NCBI GenBank assembly: GCA_964503335.1
Contig: CAZCZZ010000001.1
Span: 1 to 64,000 of the forward strand
Length of the DNA stretch: 64,000 nucleotides
From: CAZCZZ01 sp964503335
Lineage (GTDB): Bacteria > Verrucomicrobiota > Kiritimatiellia > CAIVKH01
Direction: 5' to 3'
Shown here: positions 27,345-36,115 of the stretch, in pieces
Position numbering within the stretch: the first letter of the stretch is position 1
Layout: every line of letters begins with the position of its first letter
Program-made: the position numbers and the translations under genes
Notes under the pieces: generated by a model
Databases searched by the model: none
Told to the model about the DNA's origin: nothing
What the model saw: the letters and a program-made list of their open reading frames with translations, nothing else

Positions 27345-27530
27345 ATGGACAAGAAGAAGATCATTGCATTGTTGCTCATCGGTTTGTTCGCTGTCGTCCT
27401 GCTCCAGAACAAGACCATTATGGACGGTGTCAGCGTGAAGCTCCTCTTCACGAGCATCAAAGCGTCCTTCTCGATGGTCCTGCTCGGTACCATGGCGCTC
27501 GGCGTAGCCGTGGGTATTCTCGTCAAGTAA
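27345..27530 (+). CDS. LapA-domain-like small membrane protein
   Basis: A 61-aa protein beginning 4 bp after the AI-2E gene. It has two hydrophobic segments (IIALLLIGLFAVVLLQN and FSMVLLGTMALGVAVGILV) with NKTIMDGVSVKLLFTSIKAS between them. The pattern (QN...V.VKLLF...S...LG...G.L) fits the LapA/DUF1049 domain, whose E. coli member acts with LapB in lipopolysaccharide assembly. The short length and tight spacing suggest translation coupled to the transporter. Confidence 0.75.
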   Translation: MDKKKIIALLLIGLFAVVLLQNKTIMDGVSVKLLFTSIKASFSMVLLGTMALGVAVGILVK

Positions 27531-27543
27531 CCGGAAGCTCCGC

Positions 27544-28761
27544 ATGGCCACCACCAAGGTCCAGCAACTTCTCGCACGGGGTGTCGTCATTCCCGCCCCC
27601 GAAACGATCCATGTCGCCGACGATATCGTGGTCGAGCGCATCGCCCCCGGCGTGATCCTTCATCCCGGCACGCGACTCAGCGGTGCGACGACCTCCATCG
27701 GTCCGGGCTGCGAAATCAGTGGCGAAACCCCTGCCACAGTCGAAGACTGCCAGCTCAGCCACGGCGTCGAGCTCAAGGGCGGATACTTCTCAGGCGCCAC
27801 ATTCCTCGATGGTGCGAACGTCGGAAGCGGCGCGCATATTCGTCCGGGCACGCTCCTTGAAGAGGAAGCGAACGGAGCGCACACCGTCGGCTTGAAGCAG
27901 ACCATTCTCTTCCCCTTCGTAACGCTCGGGAGCCTGATCAATTTCTGCGACTGCTTTATGTCAGGCGGGACGAGCCGGAAAAACCACAGCGAGGTGGGAT
28001 CGTCCTACATCCATTTCAACTACACGCCGCACCAGGACAAAGCGACGCCCTCGCTCATCGGTGACGTCCCACGCGGCGTTATGCTGGACCAGCCGCCGGT
28101 ATTCCTCGGAGGGCAGGGCGGACTCGTCGGCCCGTCCCGTATCACCTTCGGTTGTGTGGTGCCCGCCGGAGCCGTGCACCGGTACGACGCGCTGGAGCCT
28201 GGCATGATGCTCTATCCCGCGGGCGCCGCGGCGAACGATGGTCCGCGACCCTATGACGCGTCCACCTACCGTGATATCCGACGTCTCGTCGCCAACAACC
28301 TCATCTTCATCGGCAACCTCCGCGCCCTTCAGCTCTGGTACAAGCATGTGCGCAGCGCGTGTGTCGGAGCGGACGCTTTTCGCGGTCACGCCCAGCTCGG
28401 CGCCATGACGCGTCTTGACGAAGCGCTCAGCGAGCGCGTGAAGCGGCTAAAGGAATTTGCGGCGAAGCTTCCTGCGTCGGTGGCGAAGCTCAAGGCGACA
28501 GGCGCGGACCGCTGGGCGGGCGCACAGGACGATTTTGCGCGGAAGTGGCTGGACGTGGAACGCGTGCTGCTGGGGAACGATCCGGCGAACGCCGGTGTGT
28601 CAGAGCGTGATGCTTTCCTTGGCGCGTTCACGAAGGTGGCTGGCAAGGGGTATATCGCGGCGGTGCAGGGGTTGGATGCAGCATCGCGCAAGTCCGGCAC
28701 GGCCTGGCTGCAAGCGGTGGTGGATTGTTGTGCGAAGGCGTGGCAGCCTCCTGCCACTTGA
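27544..28761 (+). CDS. Left-handed beta-helix protein, GlmU acetyltransferase-like
   Basis: A 405-aa protein. Residues about 30-220 form hexapeptide repeats (VILHPGTRLSGATTSIGPGC, HIRPGTLLEEEANGAHTVG), including HSEVGSSYIHFNYTPHQDKA and TPSLIGDVPRGVML. These resemble the GlmU acetyltransferase active region (NYDG..K..T.IGD). Residues 230-405 are helical with no clear domain. It lies 17 bp upstream of glmM, whose product glucosamine-1-phosphate is the GlmU acetyltransferase substrate, so a role in UDP-GlcNAc synthesis is reasonable. No uridylyltransferase domain is present. Confidence 0.75.
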   Translation: MATTKVQQLLARGVVIPAPETIHVADDIVVERIAPGVILHPGTRLSGATTSIGPGCEISGETPATVEDCQLSHGVELKGGYFSGATFLDGANVGSGAHIRPGTLLEEEANGAHTVGLKQTILFPFVTLGSLINFCDCFMSGGTSRKNHSEVGSSYIHFNYTPHQDKATPSLIGDVPRGVMLDQPPVFLGGQGGLVGPSRITFGCVVPAGAVHRYDALEPGMMLYPAGAAANDGPRPYDASTYRDIRRLVANNLIFIGNLRALQLWYKHVRSACVGADAFRGHAQLGAMTRLDEALSERVKRLKEFAAKLPASVAKLKATGADRWAGAQDDFARKWLDVERVLLGNDPANAGVSERDAFLGAFTKVAGKGYIAAVQGLDAASRKSGTAWLQAVVDCCAKAWQPPAT

Positions 28762-28778
28762 ATCGGGAGATTGATTTC

Positions 28779-30134
28779 ATGGGGAAGTTGTTTGGAACCG
28801 ACGGTGTGCGGGGTGTGGCGAATGTTCCACCGATGACGGCGGAGATGGCGCTGCAGATCGGACGCGCCACGGCGCACGTCTGCAAGAGCCACAAGGAACG
28901 CCGACACTGCATCGTGATCGGCAAGGACACGCGCGTCAGCGGCTACATGCTCGAGAGCGCGTTGACAGCAGGCATCGCGTCGATGGGCGTGGACGTGCTG
29001 CTGGTCGGACCGATGCCCACGCCCGGCATCGCCTTCATCACGCGCAGCATGCGGGCCGACGCCGGCATGGTCATTTCCGCGTCGCACAATCCCTACCAGG
29101 ACAACGGCATCAAGATCTTCTCACGCCATGGCTACAAGCTGCCGGACGAGGAAGAGACGGCGATTGAGGACCTTATTACATCGGGCCAGATCAATGACGT
29201 GCGTCCCACGGCGGAGGAGATCGGTAAGGTCCGCCGCATCGACGATGCCATCGGCCGCTACATCGTGTTCTGCAAAAACACGTTTCCCGAAGACCTGAGC
29301 CTGGAGGGGATGCGCATCGTGCTCGATTGCGCCAACGGTGCGACGTACAAAGTCGCGCCCATCATCTTCTCCGAGCTCGGCGCCGAGGTGACGTCGATTC
29401 ATGTCCACCCGAACGGGTTGAACATCAACGATAACTGCGGCTCGCAACACACCGATGACCTCAAGGCGCGTGTGCTCAAGGAGAAAGCGCACGTCGGCCT
29501 CGCGTTCGACGGCGACGGCGACCGCTTGATCGCCGTGGACGAGAGGGGCACGGAGCTGACGGGCGACCACGTGCTGGCGGTCTGCGGGCAGGTCTTGAAA
29601 CAACGCGGACGACTCAAGGACGACCTGCTCGTCACGACGGTCATGGCGAACTTCGGTCTCTATATCGCGCTGAAGAAGCTGGGCATCAAGTGGGAGGTCG
29701 CGCAGGTGGGTGACCGCTACGTCATCGAGAAGATGAAGGAGAAGAACGCGGTGCTCGGCGGCGAAGCCTCAGGTCACCTGATCTTCCATGAGCATCACAC
29801 GACCGGCGACGGCATCATCTCCGCGCTTCAGCTGCTCTCCGCGATGCAGACGCTGCGCAAGCCGCTGTCGGAGCTGGCTTCGGTCATGCAGATGACGCCG
29901 CAGAAGATGATCAACATCGACGTGCGCGAAAAGCCGCCGCTGGAGAGCCTGCCGGACCTGACGAAGGCTGTGAAGGAGGCGGAGGCGGAACTGGCCGACC
30001 AGGGACGCGTTCTCATCCGTTACTCCGGAACCCAGAAGATGTGCCGTGTGATGGTGGAAGGTCCGACCGAGGAAATGACGAACCGGCTCACCGAGACGCT
30101 TGCAGGCATCGTCCGCAAGCATATCGGGGCTTGA
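28779..30134 (+). CDS. glmM: Phosphoglucosamine mutase
   Basis: A 451-aa alpha-D-phosphohexomutase interconverting glucosamine 6- and 1-phosphate for peptidoglycan and lipid A precursors. It has KLFGTDGVRGVAN at the N-terminus, the phosphoserine loop MVISASHNPYQDNGIKIF (Ser about residue 100), the metal loop LAFDGDGDRLIAVD, the sugar loop VLGGEASGHLIF and a C-terminal phosphate loop RYSGTQKMCRVMVEG (usual form RPSGTEP). The start at 28779 has GGGAG 9 nt upstream. Confidence 0.95.
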   Translation: MGKLFGTDGVRGVANVPPMTAEMALQIGRATAHVCKSHKERRHCIVIGKDTRVSGYMLESALTAGIASMGVDVLLVGPMPTPGIAFITRSMRADAGMVISASHNPYQDNGIKIFSRHGYKLPDEEETAIEDLITSGQINDVRPTAEEIGKVRRIDDAIGRYIVFCKNTFPEDLSLEGMRIVLDCANGATYKVAPIIFSELGAEVTSIHVHPNGLNINDNCGSQHTDDLKARVLKEKAHVGLAFDGDGDRLIAVDERGTELTGDHVLAVCGQVLKQRGRLKDDLLVTTVMANFGLYIALKKLGIKWEVAQVGDRYVIEKMKEKNAVLGGEASGHLIFHEHHTTGDGIISALQLLSAMQTLRKPLSELASVMQMTPQKMINIDVREKPPLESLPDLTKAVKEAEAELADQGRVLIRYSGTQKMCRVMVEGPTEEMTNRLTETLAGIVRKHIGA

Positions 30135-30152
30135 TCGAATTCTCTGCATCGC

Positions 30153-31622
30153 ATGCGCCTCTATTCCAAAGCTTCACTGCTCGCGATCAGTGTGTTTGCA
30201 TTTGCAGGCTTGCGCGCCCCGGCGTCGACACCACGAGCCTTCGACTTCGGTCCCATCGCCAGCCGCTACCAGGACGTCCACGGCGAGTGGCATACCACTG
30301 GGCTCGGCCCGTTTTTCGAGACCGCGACCTCCACGCAGGATATGCACTTCACGGCGGTGCGGCCGTTCTACAGTCGCATCGACGATCCGCCGCGTGAGCG
30401 CATAGCGCGCGACTATCTCTGGCCGATCGCGACGACGCGGGACCTTAAGTACGAGCAGAACTCGCGCTTCCTGATCTTCTTCAACTTCAATCACGACACG
30501 CGCAGCATCAATCCCCGCTACCGCTGGTGGATCATCCCGTTCTACTTCCACGGCCGGGATGCGCAGGGCACGAAGTACCACGCGCTCTTCCCGCTGGGAG
30601 GGACGATCCGGGAGTTTCTCGGGCGCGACGAGATCAAGTTCTGGCTCTTCCCGATCCGGTCGACGAGCAGGCTCAACGACCTGAAGACGAGCAACTGGCT
30701 GTGGCCGATCTATTCGGAGACGAAGGGCGACGACACGTACCGCTTCCGCGTGTTCCCTTTCTATATGTATTCGCACCGCGACGGGAACTACACGAAGAAG
30801 TCGATCCTCTGGCCGATCTGGAACTCCGCGGAGTACTTCCATCCGAAATCCAGCGGAAAGGGTCACATCCTGTTTCCGATCTACGGACACATGAAACTGA
30901 CCGACCAGGAGACGTGGTGGGTCGTTCCGCCGTTCTTCCGCTACACCAAGGGCGAGAGGATGAACATGCTGAACGCGCCCTGGCCGTTCATCCAGTGGCG
31001 GAAGTCGAAGGGCACGAACGATGCGGTCGACAAGCTCTACATCTGGCCCCTGTATGGCAGGAAGCGGATCGAGAAGCTGGAGCAATCCTTCGCCCTGTGG
31101 CCGATCCTTCACTGGTCAACCTTCGATCGGGGAAACGAGTTCCAGAGCCGCTTCTTCGCCGTCCCGTTCTACTTTGGAGAAACCGTTACGCGGAAAGCCG
31201 TGACCAATGATTCTGCGACGGTCATCAAGCGGTCCTCCAAGCTATGGCCGCTCTACTCCTACCGACGCAAGGGCGAGGAGAGCCGATTCCGGATGCTGGA
31301 GTTGTGGCCCTTCGCCGAAGCCGCGGCGGTCGAACGGAACTGGGCGCCCTTCTGGACCCTCTACTCGCGGAAGGCGATGGGCGAGAACGTGGACATCGAG
31401 CTTCTTTGGGGACTGTACCGGCAACAACACCGCGAGGGCGGAGCCGATTACTACTCGCTCTTTCCGCTCTTCGACTGGCGTGATGCCGCGGAGGCCGGGC
31501 CGGACGGAAGCCGCTGGTCGATCCTGAAGGGCCTGATCGGGTATGAGCATGCGGATTCCAGAAAACGTTTGCGTATGCTATACTTCTTCACTTTACCTTT
31601 GGGCCGGGAGACGAAGCCATAA
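30153..31622 (+). CDS. Exported LWP-repeat protein heading the Mla-type operon
   Basis: A 489-aa protein with a signal peptide (residues 1-24, KASLLAISVFAFAGLRAPAS). I do not recognise a named family. About a dozen aromatic motifs recur every 30-45 residues: DYLWPIATT, FWLFPIRST, NWLWPIYSE, SILWPIWNS, HILFPIYGH, LYIWPLYGR, FALWPILHW, SKLWPLYSY, LELWPFAEA. Alternating aromatic and charged residues suggest beta-strands, perhaps an outer-membrane barrel or propeller. It is 18 bp after glmM and directly upstream of mlaE, so it could be an outer-membrane partner of the lipid transporter; this is inference. Confidence 0.82.
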   Translation: MRLYSKASLLAISVFAFAGLRAPASTPRAFDFGPIASRYQDVHGEWHTTGLGPFFETATSTQDMHFTAVRPFYSRIDDPPRERIARDYLWPIATTRDLKYEQNSRFLIFFNFNHDTRSINPRYRWWIIPFYFHGRDAQGTKYHALFPLGGTIREFLGRDEIKFWLFPIRSTSRLNDLKTSNWLWPIYSETKGDDTYRFRVFPFYMYSHRDGNYTKKSILWPIWNSAEYFHPKSSGKGHILFPIYGHMKLTDQETWWVVPPFFRYTKGERMNMLNAPWPFIQWRKSKGTNDAVDKLYIWPLYGRKRIEKLEQSFALWPILHWSTFDRGNEFQSRFFAVPFYFGETVTRKAVTNDSATVIKRSSKLWPLYSYRRKGEESRFRMLELWPFAEAAAVERNWAPFWTLYSRKAMGENVDIELLWGLYRQQHREGGADYYSLFPLFDWRDAAEAGPDGSRWSILKGLIGYEHADSRKRLRMLYFFTLPLGRETKP

Positions 31623-31690
31623 TCACGCGTGAACCAGAATTCTACGATCCGCCGCTGAACCTCTATGCGCGGGTCGGACGCCGCATCCTC

Positions 31691-32431
31691 ATGATGCTCC
31701 GGGACATCGGACGCGCCATGCTCATGCTGTTCGAGTCGCTGTTCATGCTCCGGTACATCCTCTCGGATCGCAACCGGCATGAAGTGCTCAACCAGATGTA
31801 CAACACGGGCATCAAGAGCCTGGGCGTGATCACGGTTGTCGCAATGTTCACCGGCATGATCCTCGCGCTGCAGACAGGACTTGAACTGCGCCGGTTCGGT
31901 CTCCAGTACAATATCGGAACCGCCGTCACCGTGACGATGCTGCGCGAGATGGGCCCGTTCATGACCGGACTGATCATCGCCGCGAGCGTGGGATCCGCGA
32001 TCGCGGCGCAGATGGGCACGATGACGGTGTCGGAAGAAATCGCCGCGCTGGAAGTGATGTCGATCAATCCTGTGCGCTACCTCGTCATGCCGCGCCTCGC
32101 GGCCCTCGTGATCATGATGCCGCTGCTCACGATCTATACGAACATCGTTGGCATCGTCGGCGGAGCAATCGTCGGCGCCACGCAGTTGCAGGTTACGCTT
32201 CAGGCGTATTTCGACAATGCGCAGCTTTACGCGATCAACAAGGATCTGTACGTGGGCCTGTTGAAGGCGATGGTGTTCGGGACCGTGATCGCCACGACGG
32301 CCTGCCACCAGGGCTTCATGGCGTCGGAAGGCGCCGTCGGCGTCGGCCGCGCGACGCGCGCCACGGTGATCATCTCGTTCCTCGTCATCCTGATCCTCGG
32401 CTACATCATCACGCGGATGTTCTACATATGA
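31691..32431 (+). CDS. mlaE: MlaE-type ABC lipid transporter permease
   Basis: A 246-aa permease with about five transmembrane helices. Family motifs: FTGMILALQTGLELRRFG, EMGPFMTGLIIAASVGSAIA, EIAALEVMSINPVRYLVMPR and the C-terminal CHQGFMASEGAVGVGRAT. The first available ATG is at 31691; the frame stays open back to 31619 and would encode ITREPEFYDPPLNLYARV, so a non-canonical upstream start is conceivable, but no ATG, GTG or TTG was found there. It overlaps mlaF by ATGA. Confidence 0.93.
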   Translation: MMLRDIGRAMLMLFESLFMLRYILSDRNRHEVLNQMYNTGIKSLGVITVVAMFTGMILALQTGLELRRFGLQYNIGTAVTVTMLREMGPFMTGLIIAASVGSAIAAQMGTMTVSEEIAALEVMSINPVRYLVMPRLAALVIMMPLLTIYTNIVGIVGGAIVGATQLQVTLQAYFDNAQLYAINKDLYVGLLKAMVFGTVIATTACHQGFMASEGAVGVGRATRATVIISFLVILILGYIITRMFYI

Positions 32432-33192
32432 TCCGCTTCGAGAACGTCACAAAGCGGCTCGGTCGCAAGGTGGTCCTCGACGAGGCCAACTACACGATCA
32501 ACAAGGGCGAGACGTTTGTCATCGTCGGCTCCTCCGGCGCAGGCAAGAGCGTATCCCTGAAGCACATGGTCCGACTCCTCACGCCGGACACCGGCAAGGT
32601 GTGGGTGGGGGACGACATCGTCAGCGAGGCGAGCGGGAGCGAGCTGGAGCGGATCCGGTCGCGCTTCGGAGTCCTGTTCCAGGGCGCAGCGCTTTTGAAC
32701 TGGCTGACGGCCGGCGAAAACGTCGCCCTGCCGCTGCATGAGCACACGGACCTCGATGACGACGAGATCGAAAAGCGCGCGCGTGAGAAGCTGGCGATGG
32801 TGGAGCTGGAAGACGCGTTCGACAAATATCCGGCGGACCTCTCCGGCGGCATGCGCAAGCGCGTGGGGCTGGCGCGGGCGATTGTGACGAATCCGGAAAT
32901 CATCCTGTACGACGAGCCGACGTCGGGCCTCGATCCCGTGACGTCGCGTACGATCGACAAGCTGATCGACGACCTGCGCAAGTCGCTGGGCGTCACGAGC
33001 GTCGTGGTGACCCACGACCTGCATAGCGCGCTGGCCATTGCGACCCGCATTGCCGTGCTGAATAACGGCCAGATGGTGGAAATCTCGGAGCCTGAGAAGT
33101 TTATCCGGTCCCGCAACGAGTTTGTTCGCAGCTTCCTGGAAGCGCAGTACATTACGAAGCGGGGCGAGTGGGAGGAAGAGGAGTCCTTATGA
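32428..33192 (+). CDS. mlaF: MlaF-type ABC transporter ATPase
   Basis: A 254-aa ATP-binding subunit. Walker A VGSSGAGKSVSLKHMVRL (residues about 33-50), Q-loop FGVLFQGAALLNWLTAGENV, signature LSGGMRKRVGLARAI, Walker B IILYDEPTSGLDP and the switch His in VVVTHDLHSA. The FQGAALLNWLT block is typical of Mla/Mkl ATPases. It overlaps mlaE upstream and mlaD downstream as ATGA and should power phospholipid movement between the two membranes. Confidence 0.95.
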   Translation: MIRFENVTKRLGRKVVLDEANYTINKGETFVIVGSSGAGKSVSLKHMVRLLTPDTGKVWVGDDIVSEASGSELERIRSRFGVLFQGAALLNWLTAGENVALPLHEHTDLDDDEIEKRAREKLAMVELEDAFDKYPADLSGGMRKRVGLARAIVTNPEIILYDEPTSGLDPVTSRTIDKLIDDLRKSLGVTSVVVTHDLHSALAIATRIAVLNNGQMVEISEPEKFIRSRNEFVRSFLEAQYITKRGEWEEEESL

Positions 33193-34187
33193 AACGCAGT
33201 CGTTTGCAGCAGACGTCGCTCGAAGTCACCGTGGGAGCTTTCATTTTCATGATTCTCCTCGCGCTCGGCTTTTTCACCATTGTGCTGAGCCGCGAGAACA
33301 TCTTCAGCAAGAGCTACGAGATGACCGTTCGCTTCGACGATGTCTCGGGACTGATCAAGGGCGACAAGGTGTATGTGCATGGCGTCGATGTGGGTCGCGT
33401 CAAGGCGATGACCATCCACGACGACGGCATTCACATCCTTCTTTCATTGCGAAACAAGATCCAGCTCCACGAAGATTACAACGTGTCCGTGGAGCCGTCG
33501 TCGATTCTTGGCGGCCGCTTTGTCGATCTGGATCCTGGCTCGAACGATTCACCTCATCTCACGGAAGAGAAGTCGGCGCTGCTCGAAGGGCAGCCGCCTG
33601 TGGATCTCATCCGCGAAGCGACGGACGCGGTGAAGTCCGTCCGGAATTCCCTCGAAGGCGGCGGCGTGCTCAAGAACCTTGAGACCACGATGGCGAACCT
33701 CAGCGATATCAGCACGGACCTGAAAGCCGGCAAAGGCACGATCGGTAAGCTTCTGGAAGACGAGTCTGTGTACAATGAGTTGAAGGAAGTCTCCACGAAC
33801 CTCAAGGAACTCACGGCAAAGCTGAACAAGGGTGAGGGCAGCCTCGGCAAGCTCTTGAACGACGACAAAGTCTACAACGATGTCCAGGAGATCACGACGA
33901 ACCTGAAAAAGGTCAGCGAGGACCTTGCCCAGGGGAAGGGCACGATCGGCAAGCTGATCTCGGAAGACGATACGCTCTACGACGACCTCGCGGCCTCGGC
34001 CAAGTCGATCCGAGAGATCACCAGCGGCATCGACAAGGGCGAGGGAACGCTCGGCAAGCTTGCGAAGGACGACGAAGTCTACGACCAGTTGAACAAGCTG
34101 CTCACGGAAGTGCGCGCCACCGTCGACGACCTCCGCGAAACATCCCCCGTCGCAACCTTCTCGAGCGTCTTCTTCGGAGCCTTCTGA
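33189..34187 (+). CDS. mlaD: MlaD/MCE domain lipid-binding protein
   Basis: A 332-aa protein with one N-terminal membrane helix (TVGAFIFMILLALGFFTIVL) and an MCE domain at about residues 40-120 (VRFDDVSGLIKGDKVYVHGV, VSVEPSSILGGRFVDLDPG). Behind it are four repeats of about 45 residues: GKGTIGKLLEDESVYNEL, GEGSLGKLLNDDKVYNDV, GKGTIGKLISEDDTLYDDL, GEGTLGKLAKDDEVYDQL. These probably form the long helical needle seen in PqiB/YebT-like MCE proteins. Start ATG 33189 overlaps the mlaF stop. Confidence 0.92.
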   Translation: MKRSRLQQTSLEVTVGAFIFMILLALGFFTIVLSRENIFSKSYEMTVRFDDVSGLIKGDKVYVHGVDVGRVKAMTIHDDGIHILLSLRNKIQLHEDYNVSVEPSSILGGRFVDLDPGSNDSPHLTEEKSALLEGQPPVDLIREATDAVKSVRNSLEGGGVLKNLETTMANLSDISTDLKAGKGTIGKLLEDESVYNELKEVSTNLKELTAKLNKGEGSLGKLLNDDKVYNDVQEITTNLKKVSEDLAQGKGTIGKLISEDDTLYDDLAASAKSIREITSGIDKGEGTLGKLAKDDEVYDQLNKLLTEVRATVDDLRETSPVATFSSVFFGAF

Positions 34188-34474
34188 TGAAAATTGTCGC
34201 ACTTCTTCTCGCCGTTGTCCTGCTGCTCGCCCCTGTCGCCGCGACGCCCGCAAAGGCCGAAGGCGCGGGCAACGAGACTCTCGGCATCCTCGCCGGCGTA
34301 TGCATTCTCTTCGCCGTTGTCGCCTGGCAGATGGACTTCGGCGACGACGACATCGGTCAGTTTGAAGTGGGCGGCGACGAAGACCTCCAACTCGTCCTCT
34401 GCGACACACCGCGCGACGCGGAGTCGAGCGACGCCGACCTGGGCGCGGCGCTGGCGATGAGTAAGAAATGGTAG
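34187..34474 (+). CDS. Small exported protein ending the Mla-type operon
   Basis: A 95-aa hypothetical whose ATG overlaps the mlaD stop (TGATG). A signal peptide or anchor (KIVALLLAVVLLLAPVAATP, cleavage near AKA) and a second hydrophobic helix (LGILAGVCILFAVVAWQM) are followed by a strongly acidic C-terminal half (FGDDDIGQFEVGGDEDLQL). No family recognised. Tight coupling to mlaD suggests it is an accessory subunit of the lipid transport system. Confidence 0.7.
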   Translation: MKIVALLLAVVLLLAPVAATPAKAEGAGNETLGILAGVCILFAVVAWQMDFGDDDIGQFEVGGDEDLQLVLCDTPRDAESSDADLGAALAMSKKW

Positions 34475-34526
34475 ATGGTTCATGGTTAATGGGGAGTTCC
34501 CATCAACCATTAACCCTTAACCATCT
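34473..34526. repeat. Heptad-type inverted element between the Mla operon and guaB
   Basis: AGATGGTT (34473-34480) pairs with AACCATCT (34519-34526), and GGTTAATGG (34484-34492) with CCATTAACC (34507-34515), separated by 3-nt internal loops. The right side also reads AACCATT, AACCCTT, AACCATC as 7-nt units. It lies between convergent genes 2 bp from the guaB stop and is a likely bidirectional terminator. Closely related in sequence to the element at 9423-9489. Confidence 0.82.
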
Positions 34527-34528
34527 CC

Positions 34529-36019
34529 TCAGGACCTGTAGTTCGGCGCTTCTTTCGTGATGTTCACGTTGTGGGCGTGGCCTTCGGTCATTCCGGCGTT
34601 GGAGATGCGCATGAAGCGGGCGCGTTTGTGCAGGTCGTCGATGCTGGGGCAGCCGCAGAAGCCCATGGAGGCGCGGAGGCCGCCGCAGAACTGGGTGAGG
34701 ACCTGTTTCACGGTGCCTGAGTAGGGGACCATGCCTTCGATGCCTTGCGGGACAAGTTCGTCCTGTCCGACCGTGGTCTGGCCGTAGCGTTCACGGCTTC
34801 CCTGATTGGCCTGCATCGCGCCGAGGCTGCCCATGCCGCGGTAGGCGACAAACTGACGTCCCTGGTAGATGATCTTCTCACCGGGACTCTCCTCCGTGCC
34901 GGCGAGGATGGATCCCATCATCACCGTGCTCGCGCCGGCGGCGATGGCTTTCGCGACGTCGCCAGAATACCGGATGCCGCCGTCGCCGATAATCGGCACA
35001 CTTTGCTCGACGGCTTTTGAGCAGGCGTAGATAGCGCTGATCTGGGGGATGCCGACGCCCGTGACGACACGCGTCGTGCAGATGGAGCCGGGTCCGATGC
35101 CCACCTTCACGGCGTGCGCTCCGGCATCGCGCAAGGCCACGGCGCCTTCGGCGCTCGCTACGTTGCCGGCGATCACATCGATGTCTTCAAAATGCTTCCG
35201 CACCCACTTCACCATGTCGATGACGCCTTTACTGTGTCCGTGCGCGGTGTCGACGATCGCCACATCGAGGCCTTCCGCGGCGAGCGCTTCAATGCGTTTG
35301 TGGTCGGCCGGGCCGAGCGCGGCGCCGACGCGGAGCCGGTAGTGCGAGTCGCGGTTGTACGTGGGGTTGACGTTCTGGATCAGCGACCGCACATCCGAGA
35401 AGCTGTAGAGACCGACGAGCTTGCCCTTATCGACGAGTGGCAGCTTGCCGATCTTGTGCTTCATCATGATCTCGTAGGCTTGCTCCAGCGTTGTTCCCTG
35501 TGGAGCCGTGATGACCTCCTTGGTCATGACCTCGGAGACGGGTGTCAGCGGATCGCGGGCGAACTTGATGTCGGATGACGTCAGGATGCCGACGAGGTGG
35601 TCCTGATCGTTGAGGATGGGGAAGCCGCTGAACGTATATCCCTTCTTCTCCCGTGTTTCACGGATTTGCTGAAGCGTCTGGTCCGCGCGGAACGTCACGG
35701 GTCCCTGGATAAGTCCGTTCAGGTGATGCTTCACCTGGCGAACGATCTCGGCCTGGCGCTGCGGGGTGAGGTTCTTGTGGACGATGCCGATCCCGCCGAG
35801 CATTGCCATCGCAATGGCCATGCGCGACTCCGTCACGGTGTCCATCGCCGCGCTGATAAACGGAATGTTCACCTGGATGCGCGAGGTGAGTCGCGAGGTC
35901 AGGTTCGCGTCCGGCGGAAGGAAGTCTGCGTACTGCGCTTGAAGGGTTACATCGTCAAAGGTGAGTGCCTCGTGTGGAAAGGCGCTCATGAACTGGTCTA
36001 GTGCGGGGTTGGTGGGCAT
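34529..36019 (-). CDS. guaB: IMP dehydrogenase
   Basis: A 496-aa enzyme oxidising IMP to XMP, the committed step to GMP. Catalytic barrel motifs: EALTFDDVTLQAQY, PFISAAMDTVTESRMAIAMA, GNVASAEGAVALRDAGAHAV, VGIGPGSICTTRVVTGVGIP with the catalytic Cys, and IGDGGIRYSGDVAKAIAAGA. Two CBS domains lie at about residues 90-205 (PLTPVSEVMTKEVITAPQGT). The start at 36019 has AAGGA about 9 nt upstream; an earlier ATG at 36070 is not supported. Single gene, convergent with the Mla-type operon. Confidence 0.96.
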   Translation of the reverse strand: MPTNPALDQFMSAFPHEALTFDDVTLQAQYADFLPPDANLTSRLTSRIQVNIPFISAAMDTVTESRMAIAMAMLGGIGIVHKNLTPQRQAEIVRQVKHHLNGLIQGPVTFRADQTLQQIRETREKKGYTFSGFPILNDQDHLVGILTSSDIKFARDPLTPVSEVMTKEVITAPQGTTLEQAYEIMMKHKIGKLPLVDKGKLVGLYSFSDVRSLIQNVNPTYNRDSHYRLRVGAALGPADHKRIEALAAEGLDVAIVDTAHGHSKGVIDMVKWVRKHFEDIDVIAGNVASAEGAVALRDAGAHAVKVGIGPGSICTTRVVTGVGIPQISAIYACSKAVEQSVPIIGDGGIRYSGDVAKAIAAGASTVMMGSILAGTEESPGEKIIYQGRQFVAYRGMGSLGAMQANQGSRERYGQTTVGQDELVPQGIEGMVPYSGTVKQVLTQFCGGLRASMGFCGCPSIDDLHKRARFMRISNAGMTEGHAHNVNITKEAPNYRS

Positions 36020-36085
36020 AGGAAATCCTTTTGCCCGAGGGACTCTGCTGGCATCGCCGACATGAGTCAAGAGCGATGGTTCCGG

Positions 36086-36110
36086 AATGGTTTATGGTTG
36101 AGGGTTAATG
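36086..36110. repeat. Heptad tandem repeat between guaB start and fruK end
   Basis: 7-nt units AATGGTT, TATGGTT, GAGGGTT followed by AATG. This is a half-copy of the type seen at 9423 and 34473 without its inverted partner. It ends 6 bp from the fruK stop codon. Confidence 0.7.
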
Positions 36111-36115
36111 AAAAC

